Source: Enterobacter asburiae
Lineage (GTDB): Bacteria; Pseudomonadota; Gammaproteobacteria; Enterobacterales; Enterobacteriaceae
NCBI GenBank assembly: GCA_011754535.1
Contig: JAAQVN010000001.1
Coordinates: 4,278,001 to 4,342,000 of the forward strand
Direction of reading: 5' to 3'
Length of the DNA stretch: 64,000 nucleotides
This document shows positions 1 through 9,633 of this stretch, piece by piece. Numbering within the stretch: position 1 is the first letter of the stretch; every line of letters begins with the position of its first letter. Below the pieces are notes generated by a model. It saw only the letters and a program-made list of their open reading frames with translations. It ran no database searches and was not told the origin of the DNA. A program made the translations under genes and the position numbers.

Positions 1-180
1 TCAGCCCTTAACCCAGCATTTTTACAGAATATTAGCCGTTGAGGTTAGCGAAAGCTGGCATTTGTTTTACTTTTCCGGCGCATAAAGTCAAAATTAGGAA
101 TTCGTTACGCCTCAGACCGTATGCAGTCCAGCCATTCCCGCGCGATGGACCGACAAGTATACCTGAAGAAAGGACTTTTG
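1..180. promoter_or_regulatory. upstream region of yrbG
   Basis: Non-coding AT-rich stretch ahead of yrbG. In E. coli the divergent mla (yrbF-E-D-C-B) operon starts on the other side of this gap, so it probably holds both promoters; the mla genes themselves lie outside the window. An AAGGA ribosome binding site just before position 181 fixes the yrbG start. The short reading frame that begins at 121 in the same phase has no comparable signal and I treat it as untranslated leader. Confidence 0.5.
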
Positions 181-1158
181 ATGCTTTTAGCAACAGCACT
201 GTTAATTATTGGTTTACTGTTAGTGGTCTACAGTGCTGACCGTTTAGTCTTTGCTGCATCTATCCTGTGTCGCCTGACGGGCGTACCGCCTGTTGTCATC
301 GGGATGACCGTGGTCAGCGTTGGCACATCACTTCCTGAAATCATCGTCTCCGTCTCGGCGTCGCTGCATGGTCAGTTAGACCTGGCAATTGGCACCGCGA
401 TTGGCTCTAACATTGTCAATATATTACTGATTTTAGGCCTTGCGGCACTTCTCCATCCATTTCGCGTGCATTCTGATGTTCTGCGCCGTGAATTGCCGCT
501 AATGTTAGTCGTAAGCCTGCTGGCAGGGTGCGTATTTTATGACGGTGTACTGAGCTACAGCGACGGCATTTTCCTGCTGGCGCTGGCCGTCATCTGGCTG
601 CTGTATAGTGTTAAAATTGCCCGCCAGGCGGAAAAGCAGGGTCAGGACAGCCTGACGCGTGAGCAGGTTGCCGAACTTCCGCGCGAAGGCACGCTGCCGG
701 TCGCCCTGCTCTGGCTTGGCGTCGCGCTGATCATCATGCCAATGGCAACGCGCATGGTCGTGGATAACGCGACGGTGCTGGCAAACTATTTTGCCATGAG
801 CGAGCTGACGATCGGCCTGACGGTTATTGCTATCGGCACCAGCTTGCCTGAGCTGGCCACCGCCATTGCGGGGGCGCGTAAAGGGGAAGATGACATCGCC
901 ATTGGTAATATCATCGGTTCCAACATTTTCAATATCGCCATTGTGATGGGCCTGCCGGCCCTGATTACGCCAGGGCCCTTTAATCCCCTGGCGTTTTCGC
1001 GCGACTACGGCGTGATGTTATTGGTCAGCGTGATATTTGCCCTGCTTTGCTGGCGGCGGCAACGACAGATCGGCAAAGGCGCAGGCGCGCTGCTGACGGG
1101 TGGATTTATCGTATGGATGGCGATGCTGTACTGGCTCTCGCCTCTTCTCTCTGGGTAA
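181..1158 (+). CDS. yrbG: YrbG, calcium/sodium:proton antiporter family membrane protein
   Basis: Inner-membrane cation exchanger of the CaCA family, 325 residues, the normal length for YrbG. The two inverted repeats of the family are visible: GTSLPE at residues 48-53 and again at 219-224, followed by GSNI at 75-78 and 246-249, the ion-binding alpha-repeats. About ten hydrophobic segments are spread through the chain. The start at 181 follows an AAGGA site and matches the E. coli N-terminus. It is the first gene of the yrbG-kdsD-kdsC-lptCAB cluster, with 13 bases before kdsD. The family predicts calcium or sodium exchange; the true substrate in enterobacteria is not settled. Confidence 0.93.
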   Translation: MLLATALLIIGLLLVVYSADRLVFAASILCRLTGVPPVVIGMTVVSVGTSLPEIIVSVSASLHGQLDLAIGTAIGSNIVNILLILGLAALLHPFRVHSDVLRRELPLMLVVSLLAGCVFYDGVLSYSDGIFLLALAVIWLLYSVKIARQAEKQGQDSLTREQVAELPREGTLPVALLWLGVALIIMPMATRMVVDNATVLANYFAMSELTIGLTVIAIGTSLPELATAIAGARKGEDDIAIGNIIGSNIFNIAIVMGLPALITPGPFNPLAFSRDYGVMLLVSVIFALLCWRRQRQIGKGAGALLTGGFIVWMAMLYWLSPLLSG

Positions 1159-1171
1159 ACGGAAACGCATT

Positions 1172-2158
1172 ATGTCGCAAATAGAATTGCAGCCGGGTTT
1201 TGACTTTCAGAAAGCAGGCAAAGAGGTTCTGGAGATTGAACGTGAAGGTCTGGCGCAGTTAGATCAGTACATTAATCAGGATTTTAGTCTGGCATGTGAG
1301 AAGATGTTCTACTGTGCCGGCAAAGTCGTGGTGATGGGGATGGGTAAGTCCGGCCACATTGGACGCAAAATGGCAGCAACATTTGCCAGCACCGGAACCT
1401 CGTCTTTCTTTGTACACCCTGGGGAAGCCGCGCACGGCGATCTGGGGATGGTCACGCCGCAGGATGTCGTTATTGCGCTGTCCAACTCCGGGGAGTCCAA
1501 TGAAATTCTGGCGCTGATCCCCGTACTGAAGCGACTGCAGGTGCCCCTGATTTGCATGACCAGCCGTCCGGAAAGTAGCATGGCGCGTGCGGCCGATATT
1601 CACCTGTGCGTTAAAGTACCGAAAGAGGCCTGTCCGCTGGGTCTGGCGCCGACGTCCAGCACAACTGCCGCGCTGGTCATGGGCGATGCCCTTGCCGTCG
1701 CGCTGCTCGAAGCCCGCGGTTTTACGCCGGAAGATTTCGCGCTTTCCCACCCGGGCGGCGCGCTGGGGCGCAAGCTGCTGCTGCGGGTAAACGATATTAT
1801 GCACACCGGGGATGAGATCCCTCACGTCAGTAAAGAAGCCTCCCTGCGTGATGCGCTGTTGGAAATCACCCGCAAGAATCTGGGTATGACGGTCGTGTGC
1901 GACGATCTGATGAAAATTCAGGGGATCTTCACCGATGGCGACCTGCGTCGCGTGTTCGACATGGGTGTAGATGTCCGCACGCTTGGCATTGCCGACGTGA
2001 TGACGCCCGGTGGCATCCGCGTGCGTCCGGGAACGCTGGCCGTGGATGTGCTGAACCTGATGCAGTCCCGCCATATCACCTCCGTTATGGTTGCCGATGG
2101 CGACCAGTTGCTGGGTGTGGTACATATGCATGATCTGCTGCGCGCTGGCGTAGTGTAA
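1172..2158 (+). CDS. kdsD: D-arabinose 5-phosphate isomerase KdsD
   Basis: Cytoplasmic enzyme that turns D-ribulose 5-phosphate into D-arabinose 5-phosphate, the first step towards Kdo, the inner-core sugar of LPS. It has 328 residues as in E. coli. A sugar isomerase (SIS) domain fills roughly residues 30-180, with the phosphate-binding SNSGES stretch, followed by two CBS domains in the C-terminal part (the second near the closing HMHDLLRAGVV). The ATG at 1172 matches the family N-terminus (MSQIELQPGFDF); the in-phase upstream extension overlaps yrbG and is rejected. kdsC follows 14 bases later, so two Kdo enzymes are made from adjacent genes. Confidence 0.97.
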   Translation: MSQIELQPGFDFQKAGKEVLEIEREGLAQLDQYINQDFSLACEKMFYCAGKVVVMGMGKSGHIGRKMAATFASTGTSSFFVHPGEAAHGDLGMVTPQDVVIALSNSGESNEILALIPVLKRLQVPLICMTSRPESSMARAADIHLCVKVPKEACPLGLAPTSSTTAALVMGDALAVALLEARGFTPEDFALSHPGGALGRKLLLRVNDIMHTGDEIPHVSKEASLRDALLEITRKNLGMTVVCDDLMKIQGIFTDGDLRRVFDMGVDVRTLGIADVMTPGGIRVRPGTLAVDVLNLMQSRHITSVMVADGDQLLGVVHMHDLLRAGVV

Positions 2159-2172
2159 TAAAGGATAAGACA

Positions 2173-2739
2173 ATGAGTAATGCGGGTGCATCCCTTGCAA
2201 CCTGTTATGGTCCGGTCAGTACCCAGATGATGGCAAAGGCGGAAAACATTCGTCTGCTCATTCTGGATGTGGATGGCGTACTTTCCGATGGCCTGATTTA
2301 CATGGGCAATAATGGTGAAGAGCTGAAAGCGTTTAACGTTCGCGACGGCTACGGTATCCGCTGTGCGCTCACTTCGGGTATCGAGGTTGCTATCATCACC
2401 GGACGAAAAGCTAAACTGGTAGAAGACCGCTGTGAAACCTTAGGGATTACCCATCTTTACCAGGGTCAATCCGATAAGATGGCAGCGTTCAACGATTTAC
2501 TGGGTAAACTGGCTATCGCACCGGAGAACGTGGCCTACGTCGGGGACGATCTGATTGACTGGCCGGTGATGGCTAAAGTCGGTCTCAGCATCGCGGTTGC
2601 TGATGCTCACCCGTTACTGATCCCGCGCGCTGACTACGTTACCTGCATCAACGGTGGCCGGGGTGCCGTCCGTGAAGTCTGCGATCTGCTTCTGCTGGCG
2701 CAGGGCAAGCTTGATGAAGCCAAAGGGCAATCGATATGA
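2173..2739 (+). CDS. kdsC: 3-deoxy-D-manno-octulosonate 8-phosphate phosphatase KdsC
   Basis: HAD-superfamily phosphatase that removes phosphate from Kdo 8-phosphate to give free Kdo for LPS core assembly. It has 188 residues, the usual size. The nucleophile motif DVDGVLSDG lies near residues 33-41, the typical ITGRK segment follows in the middle, and the GDDLIDWPVM motif supplies the metal-binding aspartates. As a C0-type HAD protein it lacks a cap domain and works as a tetramer in known homologues. Its last codons overlap the start of lptC by four bases, suggesting translational coupling of Kdo synthesis to LPS transport. Confidence 0.97.
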   Translation: MSNAGASLATCYGPVSTQMMAKAENIRLLILDVDGVLSDGLIYMGNNGEELKAFNVRDGYGIRCALTSGIEVAIITGRKAKLVEDRCETLGITHLYQGQSDKMAAFNDLLGKLAIAPENVAYVGDDLIDWPVMAKVGLSIAVADAHPLLIPRADYVTCINGGRGAVREVCDLLLLAQGKLDEAKGQSI

Positions 2740-3311
2740 GTAAAACCAGACGTTGGGTTATCATTCTGCTTTCGCTTGTCGCACTGGTATTGATTGGCGT
2801 GAACCTTGCCGATCGCGACGACACGCAAACGGAAGTGGTCAACAATAACGATCCAACCTATAAAAGCGATCACAGCGACACCGTGGTCTATAGCCCGGAA
2901 GGTGCGCTGAACTATCGCCTGATTGCCCAGCATGTTGAATACTTTTCCGATGACGGCGTTTCGTGGTTTACCCAACCTGTCATGACCACATTCGATAAAG
3001 ACAAAGTGCCGACGTGGTCAATTAAGTCAGATCGGGCCAAACTGACAAATGATCGTATGCTTTATCTGTATGGCCACGTTGAAGTCAACGCCCTGACCGC
3101 TGACTCGCAACTGCGAAAAATTACGACGGATAATGCCCAGATCAACCTGGTAACCCAGGACGTGACGTCGCAGGATCTGGTCACACTGTATGGCACAACA
3201 TTTAATTCCAGCGGTTTAAGAATGCGCGGGAACTTACGCAGCAAGAACGCCGAGCTGATTGAAAAGGTTAGAACCTCCTATGAAATTCAAAACAAACAAA
3301 CTCAGCCTTAA
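2736..3311 (+). CDS. lptC: LPS export protein LptC
   Basis: Bitopic inner-membrane protein of the Lpt bridge that receives LPS from the LptB2FG transporter and hands it to LptA. It has 191 residues: one N-terminal membrane segment (about residues 7-24) and a periplasmic beta-jellyroll domain. The ATG overlaps the kdsC stop by four bases and the 3' end overlaps the lptA start. Its partners LptF and LptG are also in this window, about 10 kb downstream at 12.2-14.4 kb, closer than in E. coli where they are in a distant part of the chromosome. Confidence 0.97.
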   Translation: MSKTRRWVIILLSLVALVLIGVNLADRDDTQTEVVNNNDPTYKSDHSDTVVYSPEGALNYRLIAQHVEYFSDDGVSWFTQPVMTTFDKDKVPTWSIKSDRAKLTNDRMLYLYGHVEVNALTADSQLRKITTDNAQINLVTQDVTSQDLVTLYGTTFNSSGLRMRGNLRSKNAELIEKVRTSYEIQNKQTQP

Positions 3312-3834
3312 AGTAATTATCGCCAGCGCGATGCTGGCGGCCAGTCTCCCCGCGCTTGCTGTAACGGGCGATACCGACCAGCCGATCCATATCGAGTCCG
3401 ACACCCAGTCTCTCGATATGCAGGGTAACGTCGTTACCTTCACGGGTAACGTCGTCATGACGCAGGGAACCATCAAAATTAATGCCGATAAGGTGGTCGT
3501 TACCCGTCCGGGCGGCGAGCAGGGCAAAGAGATTATTGATGGCTACGGCAACCCGGCCACCTTCTACCAGATGCAGGACAACGGCAAGCCGGTGAAGGGC
3601 CACGCCTCGCATATGCACTATGAGCTGGCGAAGGATCTGGTCATCCTGACCGGAAACGCCTATCTGGAACAGCTGGACAGCAATATTACCGGTGACCAGA
3701 TTACCTATCTGGTGAAAGAGCAAAAAATGCAGGCCTCCAGCGAGAAAGGCAAACGCGTGACCACCGTGCTGGTTCCGTCGCAGCTGCAGGACAAAGGCAA
3801 GGGCCAGGCCCCGGCACAGAAGAAGAGTAACTAA
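3280..3834 (+). CDS. lptA: periplasmic LPS-binding protein LptA
   Basis: Periplasmic beta-jellyroll protein that oligomerises into the bridge carrying LPS between the membranes. It has 184 residues, with a cleavable signal peptide ending near SLPALA (about residue 27) and an OstA/LptA domain after it. The ATG at 3280 gives the family N-terminus MKFKTNKLSL and lies inside the end of lptC, so the longer in-phase frame from 3259 is not used. The lysine- and glutamine-rich tail is typical. lptB follows after six bases. Confidence 0.97.
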   Translation: MKFKTNKLSLKVIIASAMLAASLPALAVTGDTDQPIHIESDTQSLDMQGNVVTFTGNVVMTQGTIKINADKVVVTRPGGEQGKEIIDGYGNPATFYQMQDNGKPVKGHASHMHYELAKDLVILTGNAYLEQLDSNITGDQITYLVKEQKMQASSEKGKRVTTVLVPSQLQDKGKGQAPAQKKSN

Positions 3835-3840
3835 TTCGCT

Positions 3841-4566
3841 ATGGCAACATTAACTGCAAAAAATCTCGCGAAGGCTTACAAAGGCCGCCGTGTCGTAGAA
3901 GATGTCAGTCTGACCGTCAACTCCGGCGAAATTGTGGGCCTGCTTGGCCCGAACGGTGCGGGTAAAACCACCACCTTCTACATGGTGGTTGGTATTGTGC
4001 CGCGCGATGCCGGCAACATTATTATTGACGATGAAGACATCAGCCTGCTGCCGCTGCACGCGCGCGCGCGCCGTGGCATCGGCTATCTGCCGCAGGAAGC
4101 CTCTATTTTCCGTCGTCTGAGCGTCTTTGATAACCTGATGGCGGTCTTGCAAATTCGCGACGACCTGACCAACGAACAGCGTCAGGATCGCGCCAACGAG
4201 CTGATGGAAGAGTTTCACATCGAGCACCTGCGCGACAGCCTGGGCCAGGCATTGTCCGGGGGGGAACGCCGTCGTGTTGAGATTGCGCGCGCGCTGGCCG
4301 CCAATCCGAAGTTTATCCTTCTGGATGAACCGTTTGCGGGCGTTGACCCAATCTCCGTTATCGACATTAAACGCATTATCGAGCATCTGCGTGACAGCGG
4401 GCTTGGCGTGCTGATCACCGACCACAACGTTCGTGAAACGCTGGCGGTATGTGAACGCGCGTATATCGTGAGCCAGGGCAATCTGATCGCCCACGGTACG
4501 CCGCAGCAGATCCTCGAAGACGATCATGTTAAGCGTGTCTATCTTGGGGAAGACTTCAGACTCTGA
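3841..4566 (+). CDS. lptB: LPS export ABC transporter ATPase LptB
   Basis: Cytoplasmic ATPase that, as a dimer on LptF and LptG, powers extraction of LPS from the inner membrane. It has 241 residues. The Walker A motif GPNGAGKT is at residues 36-43; the signature [15 protein letters not shown] and the Walker B motif [12 protein letters not shown] come later, followed by the switch histidine in ITDHNVRE. It lies directly between lptA and rpoN, as in E. coli. Confidence 0.98.
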   Translation: MATLTAKNLAKAYKGRRVVEDVSLTVNSGEIVGLLGPNGAGKTTTFYMVVGIVPRDAGNIIIDDEDISLLPLHARARRGIGYLPQEASIFRRLSVFDNLMAVLQIRDDLTNEQRQDRANELMEEFHIEHLRDSLGQALSGGERRRVEIARALAANPKFILLDEPFAGVDPISVIDIKRIIEHLRDSGLGVLITDHNVRETLAVCERAYIVSQGNLIAHGTPQQILEDDHVKRVYLGEDFRL

Positions 4567-4613
4567 TAGGGTAGAGGTAACGTAACGCCGAACCGGAGAA
4601 AAATGCTCTGAAC

Positions 4614-6047
4614 ATGAAGCAAGGTTTGCAATTAAGGCTCAGCCAACAGCTGGCGATGACGCCGCAGCTACAGCAGGCAATTCGCCTGTTGCAGCTGTCC
4701 ACGTTAGAACTTCAGCAGGAGCTCCAGCAGGCGCTGGACAGCAATCCCCTGCTGGAGCAAGCCGATCTTCATGACGAGGTAGATACCCAGCAGTCACAGG
4801 ATACAGAAGCGCTCGACACCGCGGATGCACTCGAACAAAAAGAGATGCCGGACGAGCTTCCGCTGGATGCCAGCTGGGATGAAATCTATACCGCCGGCAC
4901 CCCTTCCGGCACGCGTGCAGACTACCAGGACGACGAGCTACCGGTCTACCAGGGCGAAACCACCCAGTCGCTGCAGGATTACCTCATGTGGCAGGTAGAG
5001 CTTACCCCCTTCTCCGATACCGACCGCGCCATTGCCACGTCGATTGTCGACGCCGTTGATGACACCGGTTATTTGACCGTCACGCTGGACGACATTCTGG
5101 AAAGCATGGGCGATGAAGAGATTGAGATTGAGGAGATTGAAGCGGTACTGAAACGCATTCAGCGCTTCGATCCGGTCGGGGTGGCCGCGAAGGACCTGCG
5201 CGACTGCCTGCTGATCCAGCTTTCTCAGTTCAGCAAAGAGACGCCGTGGCTCGACGAAGCGCGCTTAATCATCAGCGATCATCTGGATCTTCTGGCTAAC
5301 CACGATTTCCGCACCCTGATGCGCGTGACGCGCCTGAAGGAAGAGGTGCTGAAAGAGGCGGTAAATCTGATCCAGTCTCTCGATCCGCGTCCCGGTCAGT
5401 CGATCCAGACCAGCGAACCCGAGTACGTTATCCCGGACGTGCTGGTCAGAAAACACAATGACCGCTGGGTCGTTGAACTGAACTCTGACAGCATCCCTCG
5501 CCTGCAAATCAACCAGCAGTACGCCTCTATGTGTACCAGCGCGCGCAACGACTCCGACAATCAATATATTCGCAGCAATCTTCAGGAAGCGCGATGGTTG
5601 ATCAAGAGCCTGGAGAGCCGGAATGATACCCTGCTGCGCGTGAGCCGCTGCATCGTCGAACAGCAGCAGGCATTCTTTGAGCAGGGCGAAGAGTATATGA
5701 AACCGATGGTACTGGCGGATATCGCCCAGGCCGTCGAGATGCATGAATCCACCATTTCCCGCGTCACCACGCAGAAGTATCTGCACAGTCCGCGCGGTAT
5801 TTTTGAGCTTAAGTATTTCTTCTCCAGCCATGTGAACACCGAGGGCGGCGGCGAAGCGTCATCAACGGCGATTCGCGCACTGGTGAAGAAGTTGATCGCC
5901 GCGGAGAACCCCGCGAAGCCACTAAGTGACAGTAAGTTGACCACCATGCTGTCCGATCAGGGTATTATGGTGGCACGTCGTACTGTTGCGAAGTATCGAG
6001 AGTCTTTATCCATTCCGCCGTCTAACCAGCGTAAACAGCTGGTCTGA
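4614..6047 (+). CDS. rpoN: RNA polymerase sigma-54 factor RpoN
   Basis: Alternative sigma factor for nitrogen-responsive and other activator-dependent promoters with -24/-12 elements. It has 477 residues. Region I (residues 1 to about 50) is very rich in glutamine and leucine, region II is acidic, and the C-terminal RpoN box ARRTVAKYR lies about 20 residues before the end, preceded by the core-binding and helix-turn-helix domains. The four genes that follow (hpf, ptsN, rapZ, npr) form the classic rpoN cluster. Confidence 0.98.
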   Translation: MKQGLQLRLSQQLAMTPQLQQAIRLLQLSTLELQQELQQALDSNPLLEQADLHDEVDTQQSQDTEALDTADALEQKEMPDELPLDASWDEIYTAGTPSGTRADYQDDELPVYQGETTQSLQDYLMWQVELTPFSDTDRAIATSIVDAVDDTGYLTVTLDDILESMGDEEIEIEEIEAVLKRIQRFDPVGVAAKDLRDCLLIQLSQFSKETPWLDEARLIISDHLDLLANHDFRTLMRVTRLKEEVLKEAVNLIQSLDPRPGQSIQTSEPEYVIPDVLVRKHNDRWVVELNSDSIPRLQINQQYASMCTSARNDSDNQYIRSNLQEARWLIKSLESRNDTLLRVSRCIVEQQQAFFEQGEEYMKPMVLADIAQAVEMHESTISRVTTQKYLHSPRGIFELKYFFSSHVNTEGGGEASSTAIRALVKKLIAAENPAKPLSDSKLTTMLSDQGIMVARRTVAKYRESLSIPPSNQRKQLV

Positions 6048-6069
6048 CACAACCGATAAGGAAGACACT

Positions 6070-6357
6070 ATGCAGCTCAATATCACAGGACACAACGTCG
6101 AGATTACTGAGGCCTTACGTGACTTCGTGAACGCTAAGTTCGCGAAACTTGAACAGTATTTCGAAAGGATCAACCAGGTCTACGTTGTGTTAAAAGTGGA
6201 GAAAGTGACTCATATCTCGGATGCGACCCTGCATGTAAACGGGGGTGAGCTCCATGCCAGTGCGGAAGGGCAGGACATGTACGCGGCTATCGACGGCTTG
6301 ATTGACAAGCTTGCGCGACAGCTCAATAAACATAAAGATAAACTGAAACAACACTAA
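6070..6357 (+). CDS. hpf: ribosome hibernation promoting factor HPF, short form
   Basis: Small protein that binds the 30S decoding region and promotes 100S ribosome dimers in stationary phase, together with RMF. It has 95 residues and is the short gammaproteobacterial form, with only the N-terminal beta-alpha-beta-beta-beta-alpha domain and no dimerisation tail. The start at 6070 follows a GGAAG site and matches the family N-terminus MQLNITG; the upstream in-phase extension lies inside rpoN and is rejected. A strong hairpin follows before ptsN. Confidence 0.96.
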   Translation: MQLNITGHNVEITEALRDFVNAKFAKLEQYFERINQVYVVLKVEKVTHISDATLHVNGGELHASAEGQDMYAAIDGLIDKLARQLNKHKDKLKQH

Positions 6358-6385
6358 TTGTCCGGGCAGTTAACGGGTGCAGGAC

Positions 6386-6410
6386 GGCCTGTTGTGAAAC
6401 ACAACAGGCC
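6386..6410 (+). terminator. perfect hairpin between hpf and ptsN
   Basis: An 11-bp perfect stem, GGCCTGTTGTG and CACAACAGGCC, with a three-base AAA loop. It is followed by only a short run of T (ATTTG), so it may be a weak terminator or an RNA processing and stability element separating rpoN-hpf from ptsN-rapZ-npr. Confidence 0.55.
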
Positions 6411-6439
6411 ATTTGTACAGTTAGCGCTTAGGTGAAATT

Positions 6440-6931
6440 ATGATAAACAACGATTCCGCTCTTCAACTGAGCAATGTCCTTAACCAGGAATGTACCCGCA
6501 GTGCCGTTCACTGCCAGAGCAAAAAACGTGCGCTGGAGATCATCAGTGAATTGGCTGCAAAACAGCTGGGCCTGCCGCCGCAGGTGGTGTTCGAAGCGAT
6601 TCTGACCCGTGAAAAGATGGGCAGTACCGGTATCGGCAACGGCATCGCGATCCCGCACGGCAAGCTGGAAGAGGATACCCTGCGTGCCGTCGGTGTGTTT
6701 GTGCAGCTGGAAACGCCAATCGCTTTTGACGCCATTGATAACCAGCCCGTCGATCTCCTCTTCGCGCTGCTGGTGCCTGCCGACCAGACCAAGACCCATC
6801 TGCATACACTTTCGCTGGTTGCTAAACGTCTGGCGGATAAAACCATCTGCCGTCGACTGCGCTCGGCCCAAAGTGATGAAGAGCTTTATCAAATTATCAC
6901 TGAAGCAGAAGGCAATCAGGATGACGCATAA
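6440..6931 (+). CDS. ptsN: PTS IIA-like nitrogen regulatory protein PtsN (EIIA-Ntr)
   Basis: Last phosphate carrier of the nitrogen PTS (PtsP, NPr, PtsN). It has no sugar permease; its phosphorylation state tunes potassium uptake and other processes in known enterobacteria. It has 163 residues with a PTS EIIA type-2 fold. The phosphorylated histidine is H73 in the motif NGIAIPHGK. Its phosphate donor NPr is encoded two genes downstream, as expected for the operon. Confidence 0.97.
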   Translation: MINNDSALQLSNVLNQECTRSAVHCQSKKRALEIISELAAKQLGLPPQVVFEAILTREKMGSTGIGNGIAIPHGKLEEDTLRAVGVFVQLETPIAFDAIDNQPVDLLFALLVPADQTKTHLHTLSLVAKRLADKTICRRLRSAQSDEELYQIITEAEGNQDDA

Positions 6932-6976
6932 CCAGGTGATGGCCTTCACATCTGTTGTCCTGAGGAGAAACGGAAC

Positions 6977-7831
6977 ATGGTGCTGATGATTGTCAGCGGT
7001 CGTTCAGGGTCGGGAAAATCCGTTGCCCTGCGTGCGCTGGAAGACATGGGTTTTTACTGCGTCGATAACCTGCCGGTCGTGTTATTGCCCGATCTGGCAC
7101 GCACGCTAGCGGAGAGACAAACCTCCGCCGCCGTCAGTATCGACGTGCGTAACATGCCCGAATCCCCGGAGATCTTTGAACAGGCAATGAGTAACCTGCC
7201 TGACGCGTTCTCGCCTCAGCTGCTGTTCCTTGATGCTGACCGCAATACCCTGATCCGCCGCTACAGTGATACCCGTCGTTTGCACCCGCTATCCAGCAAG
7301 AATCTCTCGCTGGAGAGCGCAATCGATGAAGAGAGCGATCTGCTGGAGCCGCTGCGCTCCCGAGCCGATCTGATAGTCGACACCTCAGAGATGTCCGTTC
7401 ACGAGCTGGCGGAAATGCTGCGTACCCGCCTGCTGGGCAAACGCGAGCGTGAACTGACGATGGTGTTCGAATCCTTCGGCTTTAAGCACGGTATTCCGAT
7501 TGATGCGGACTATGTTTTCGACGTGCGCTTCCTGCCGAACCCGCACTGGGATCCCAAACTGCGTCCAATGACCGGCCTGGATAAACCCGTCGCGGCGTTC
7601 CTCGACCGGCACACAGAAGTTCACAATTTTATCTACCAGACGCGAAGCTACCTTGAGCTATGGTTACCTATGCTGGAGACAAACAATCGCAGCTACCTGA
7701 CGGTGGCGATTGGCTGTACCGGCGGTAAACATCGTTCGGTCTACATCGCCGAACAGCTGGCCGACTATTTCCGCTCGCGCGGTAAGAACGTTCAGTCCCG
7801 TCATCGCACGCTGGAAAAACGTAAAACATGA
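6977..7831 (+). CDS. rapZ: RNase adapter protein RapZ
   Basis: RNA-binding adapter that delivers the sRNA GlmZ to RNase E when glucosamine 6-phosphate is sufficient, which lowers GlmS synthesis. It has 284 residues. An N-terminal Walker A motif GRSGSGKS is at residues 8-15, and a C-terminal domain contains the conserved [10 protein letters not shown] segment and ends in the basic RNA-binding tail [10 protein letters not shown]. The stop overlaps the npr start by four bases, linking amino-sugar control to the nitrogen PTS. Confidence 0.97.
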   Translation: MVLMIVSGRSGSGKSVALRALEDMGFYCVDNLPVVLLPDLARTLAERQTSAAVSIDVRNMPESPEIFEQAMSNLPDAFSPQLLFLDADRNTLIRRYSDTRRLHPLSSKNLSLESAIDEESDLLEPLRSRADLIVDTSEMSVHELAEMLRTRLLGKRERELTMVFESFGFKHGIPIDADYVFDVRFLPNPHWDPKLRPMTGLDKPVAAFLDRHTEVHNFIYQTRSYLELWLPMLETNNRSYLTVAIGCTGGKHRSVYIAEQLADYFRSRGKNVQSRHRTLEKRKT

Positions 7832-8100
7832 CCGTAAAACAAACCGTTGAGATCACCAATAAGCTGGGCATGCATGCGCGCCCGGCGATGAAGCTGTTTG
7901 AGCTGATGCAGGGTTTCGATGCAGAAGTGCTGCTGCGTAATGACGAAGGCACCGAAGCGGAAGCCAACAGCGTGATTGCGCTGCTGATGCTGGACTCCGC
8001 CAAAGGGCGTCAGATTGAGGTAGAAGCCACCGGGCCTCAGGAAGAGGAAGCCCTGGCGGCGGTAATTGCGCTGTTTAACGCCGGGTTCGACGAAGACTAA
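7828..8100 (+). CDS. npr: phosphocarrier protein NPr
   Basis: HPr paralogue of the nitrogen PTS that carries phosphate from PtsP to PtsN. It has 90 residues. The HPr active-site histidine is H16 in [13 protein letters not shown]. The conserved serine region of HPr is present as [10 protein letters not shown]. It ends the rpoN cluster. The 38 bases to the convergent mtgA gene hold a REP-like palindrome. Confidence 0.97.
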   Translation: MTVKQTVEITNKLGMHARPAMKLFELMQGFDAEVLLRNDEGTEAEANSVIALLMLDSAKGRQIEVEATGPQEEEALAAVIALFNAGFDED

Positions 8101-8112
8101 CGTTCCCCCCTC

Positions 8113-8138
8113 GGCGGGTGGCGCTGCGCTTACCCGCC
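8113..8138. repeat. REP-like palindrome between npr and mtgA
   Basis: Imperfect inverted repeat with arms GGCGGGT and ACCCGCC around a GCGCTGCGC centre, in the gap between convergent genes. This is the usual setting of enterobacterial REP elements and it may serve as a bidirectional end for both transcripts. Confidence 0.5.
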
Positions 8139-8864
8139 CTACATAAGATTATTACGCTGCATAAACCCCTCTCCGCCCAGCTGATTCATCTGGCGCATGA
8201 TCCACGCCTGACGGCTTCGCACGTACCCTGACGGGGCGCTGGCCTTAAAGCGGATAGGATTAGGCAGAACAGCCGCGAGCAGCGCCGCCTCCGACATGCT
8301 CAGCCTGCTGGCTGGTTTATTAAAATAGCGTTGTGATGCAGCTTCGACACCAAATACCCCCTCGCCAAACTCGGCGATATTTAGATAAACGGTCAGAATA
8401 CGCTTTTTGCTCCAGACCGTTTCCATTCCCAGGGTGAGCCCCGCTTCCAACCCTTTTCGCACCCAGCTTCGGCCATCCCACAGGAACAGGTTTTTTGCCG
8501 TCTGCTGCGACAGCGTTGATGCACCGCGCACGCGGTTTTCATGACGTTCATTGTGGGCCAGCGCCTTTTCAATCGCGGCCACATCGAACCCCCAGTGCTC
8601 CGGGAATTTCTGATCTTCCGCCGCGATAACCGCCAGCCCCATGAACGGAGAGATGTCCTCCGTGCTCACCCAGTCAGAATGGGCAACATAGCCGAAATCA
8701 CCGGAGAACCACGCGCTAAGCTGACGCTCAACCATGACCGCTGAAAACGGTACCGGCAAAATGCTGAACACGGCCAGCCCGCCTCCCCAGAACACCGCCA
8801 GCATGAGAAAGGTACGTAGAAGAAGGCGTTTCCCCCATGCGACTGCGGAAAACTGACGCCTCAT
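8139..8864 (-). CDS. mtgA: monofunctional peptidoglycan transglycosylase MtgA
   Basis: Inner-membrane glycosyltransferase (GT51) that polymerises lipid II into glycan strands without a transpeptidase domain. It has 241 residues. One membrane anchor lies near residues 17-39, followed by the GT51 domain with the catalytic glutamate in the [14 protein letters not shown] segment and the [16 protein letters not shown] motif. The start overlaps the elbB stop by four bases, so the two are likely co-transcribed. Confidence 0.96.
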   Translation of the reverse strand: MRRQFSAVAWGKRLLLRTFLMLAVFWGGGLAVFSILPVPFSAVMVERQLSAWFSGDFGYVAHSDWVSTEDISPFMGLAVIAAEDQKFPEHWGFDVAAIEKALAHNERHENRVRGASTLSQQTAKNLFLWDGRSWVRKGLEAGLTLGMETVWSKKRILTVYLNIAEFGEGVFGVEAASQRYFNKPASRLSMSEAALLAAVLPNPIRFKASAPSGYVRSRQAWIMRQMNQLGGEGFMQRNNLM

Positions 8865-9514
8865 TCTGTCAGCACCAGCACCCGGGCTACCAGCTTTTCA
8901 ATGCCCACGGCGGCTTCCGCAATATTCTGCGCCAGCATATACGCGGGCGTGGTGACAACCTTGTTGTCTTCATCCACCACAATGTCATCGACCGGGCACG
9001 GAACGTGTTCGCCTCCCATTTCCTCGACAATCTCTGCGGTATCAATATCTGTTCCGATCGTCAGCCGTAACGGGAAATCGAAAATGCTTGGCAGCATGGC
9101 CGGTGCGATACAGATAAAGCCCAGCGGCTTGCCCGCCGCATGCATTGCCAGCGTCAGCGCTTTTAAATCAGGGTCCACCCTGCACGCGGCGCCTTCGGCG
9201 GCAAAGGTGCTGAGGTTTTTCGCGGCGCCGAAGCCGCCCGGAACAATGAGTGCATCCAGCTCAGCGGCCTCTGCCTGCGCCAGCGGATGAATCTCTCCCC
9301 GGGCAATACGCGCGGCTTCAATCAGCACGTTGCGCGTTTCAGCCATCGGCTCACCGGTCAGATGGTTAATCACATCTGCCTGATTTTTATCTGGCGCGAA
9401 ACAAATAACCTCTGCTTCCTGTTTAGCCAGGGCCAGCAGCGTGATTACGGCTTCATGTATTTCTGAACCATCAAAAACACCGCATCCGCTGAGGACGACA
9501 CCAATTTTTTTCAT
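8861..9514 (-). CDS. elbB: glyoxalase ElbB (DJ-1/PfpI family)
   Basis: Cytoplasmic DJ-1/PfpI-like protein of 217 residues, also called YhbL. In E. coli it shows weak glyoxalase activity and was first linked to isoprenoid synthesis; its physiological role is unsettled. The fold is clear from the N-terminal [17 protein letters not shown], the [12 protein letters not shown] loop and the nucleophile-elbow cysteine in [12 protein letters not shown]. The start at 9514, after an AAGGAT site, gives the family N-terminus; the 12-residue upstream extension is rejected. Confidence 0.94.
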   Translation of the reverse strand: MKKIGVVLSGCGVFDGSEIHEAVITLLALAKQEAEVICFAPDKNQADVINHLTGEPMAETRNVLIEAARIARGEIHPLAQAEAAELDALIVPGGFGAAKNLSTFAAEGAACRVDPDLKALTLAMHAAGKPLGFICIAPAMLPSIFDFPLRLTIGTDIDTAEIVEEMGGEHVPCPVDDIVVDEDNKVVTTPAYMLAQNIAEAAVGIEKLVARVLVLTE

Positions 9515-9633
9515 CTTGACGATCCTTCTTTGCAACTCGCTGAAGCGCATTAATAATTTTGATTAAAACGCTATGCTTCACACATTTCACTGATTCATGT
9601 AACAAACCATTTAAGATTTGCTATCTTATCTGC

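Noticed and set aside
1259..2200. 313-codon antisense frame opposite kdsD
   Set aside because: Shadow frame within a well-supported gene; no ribosome site or known family.
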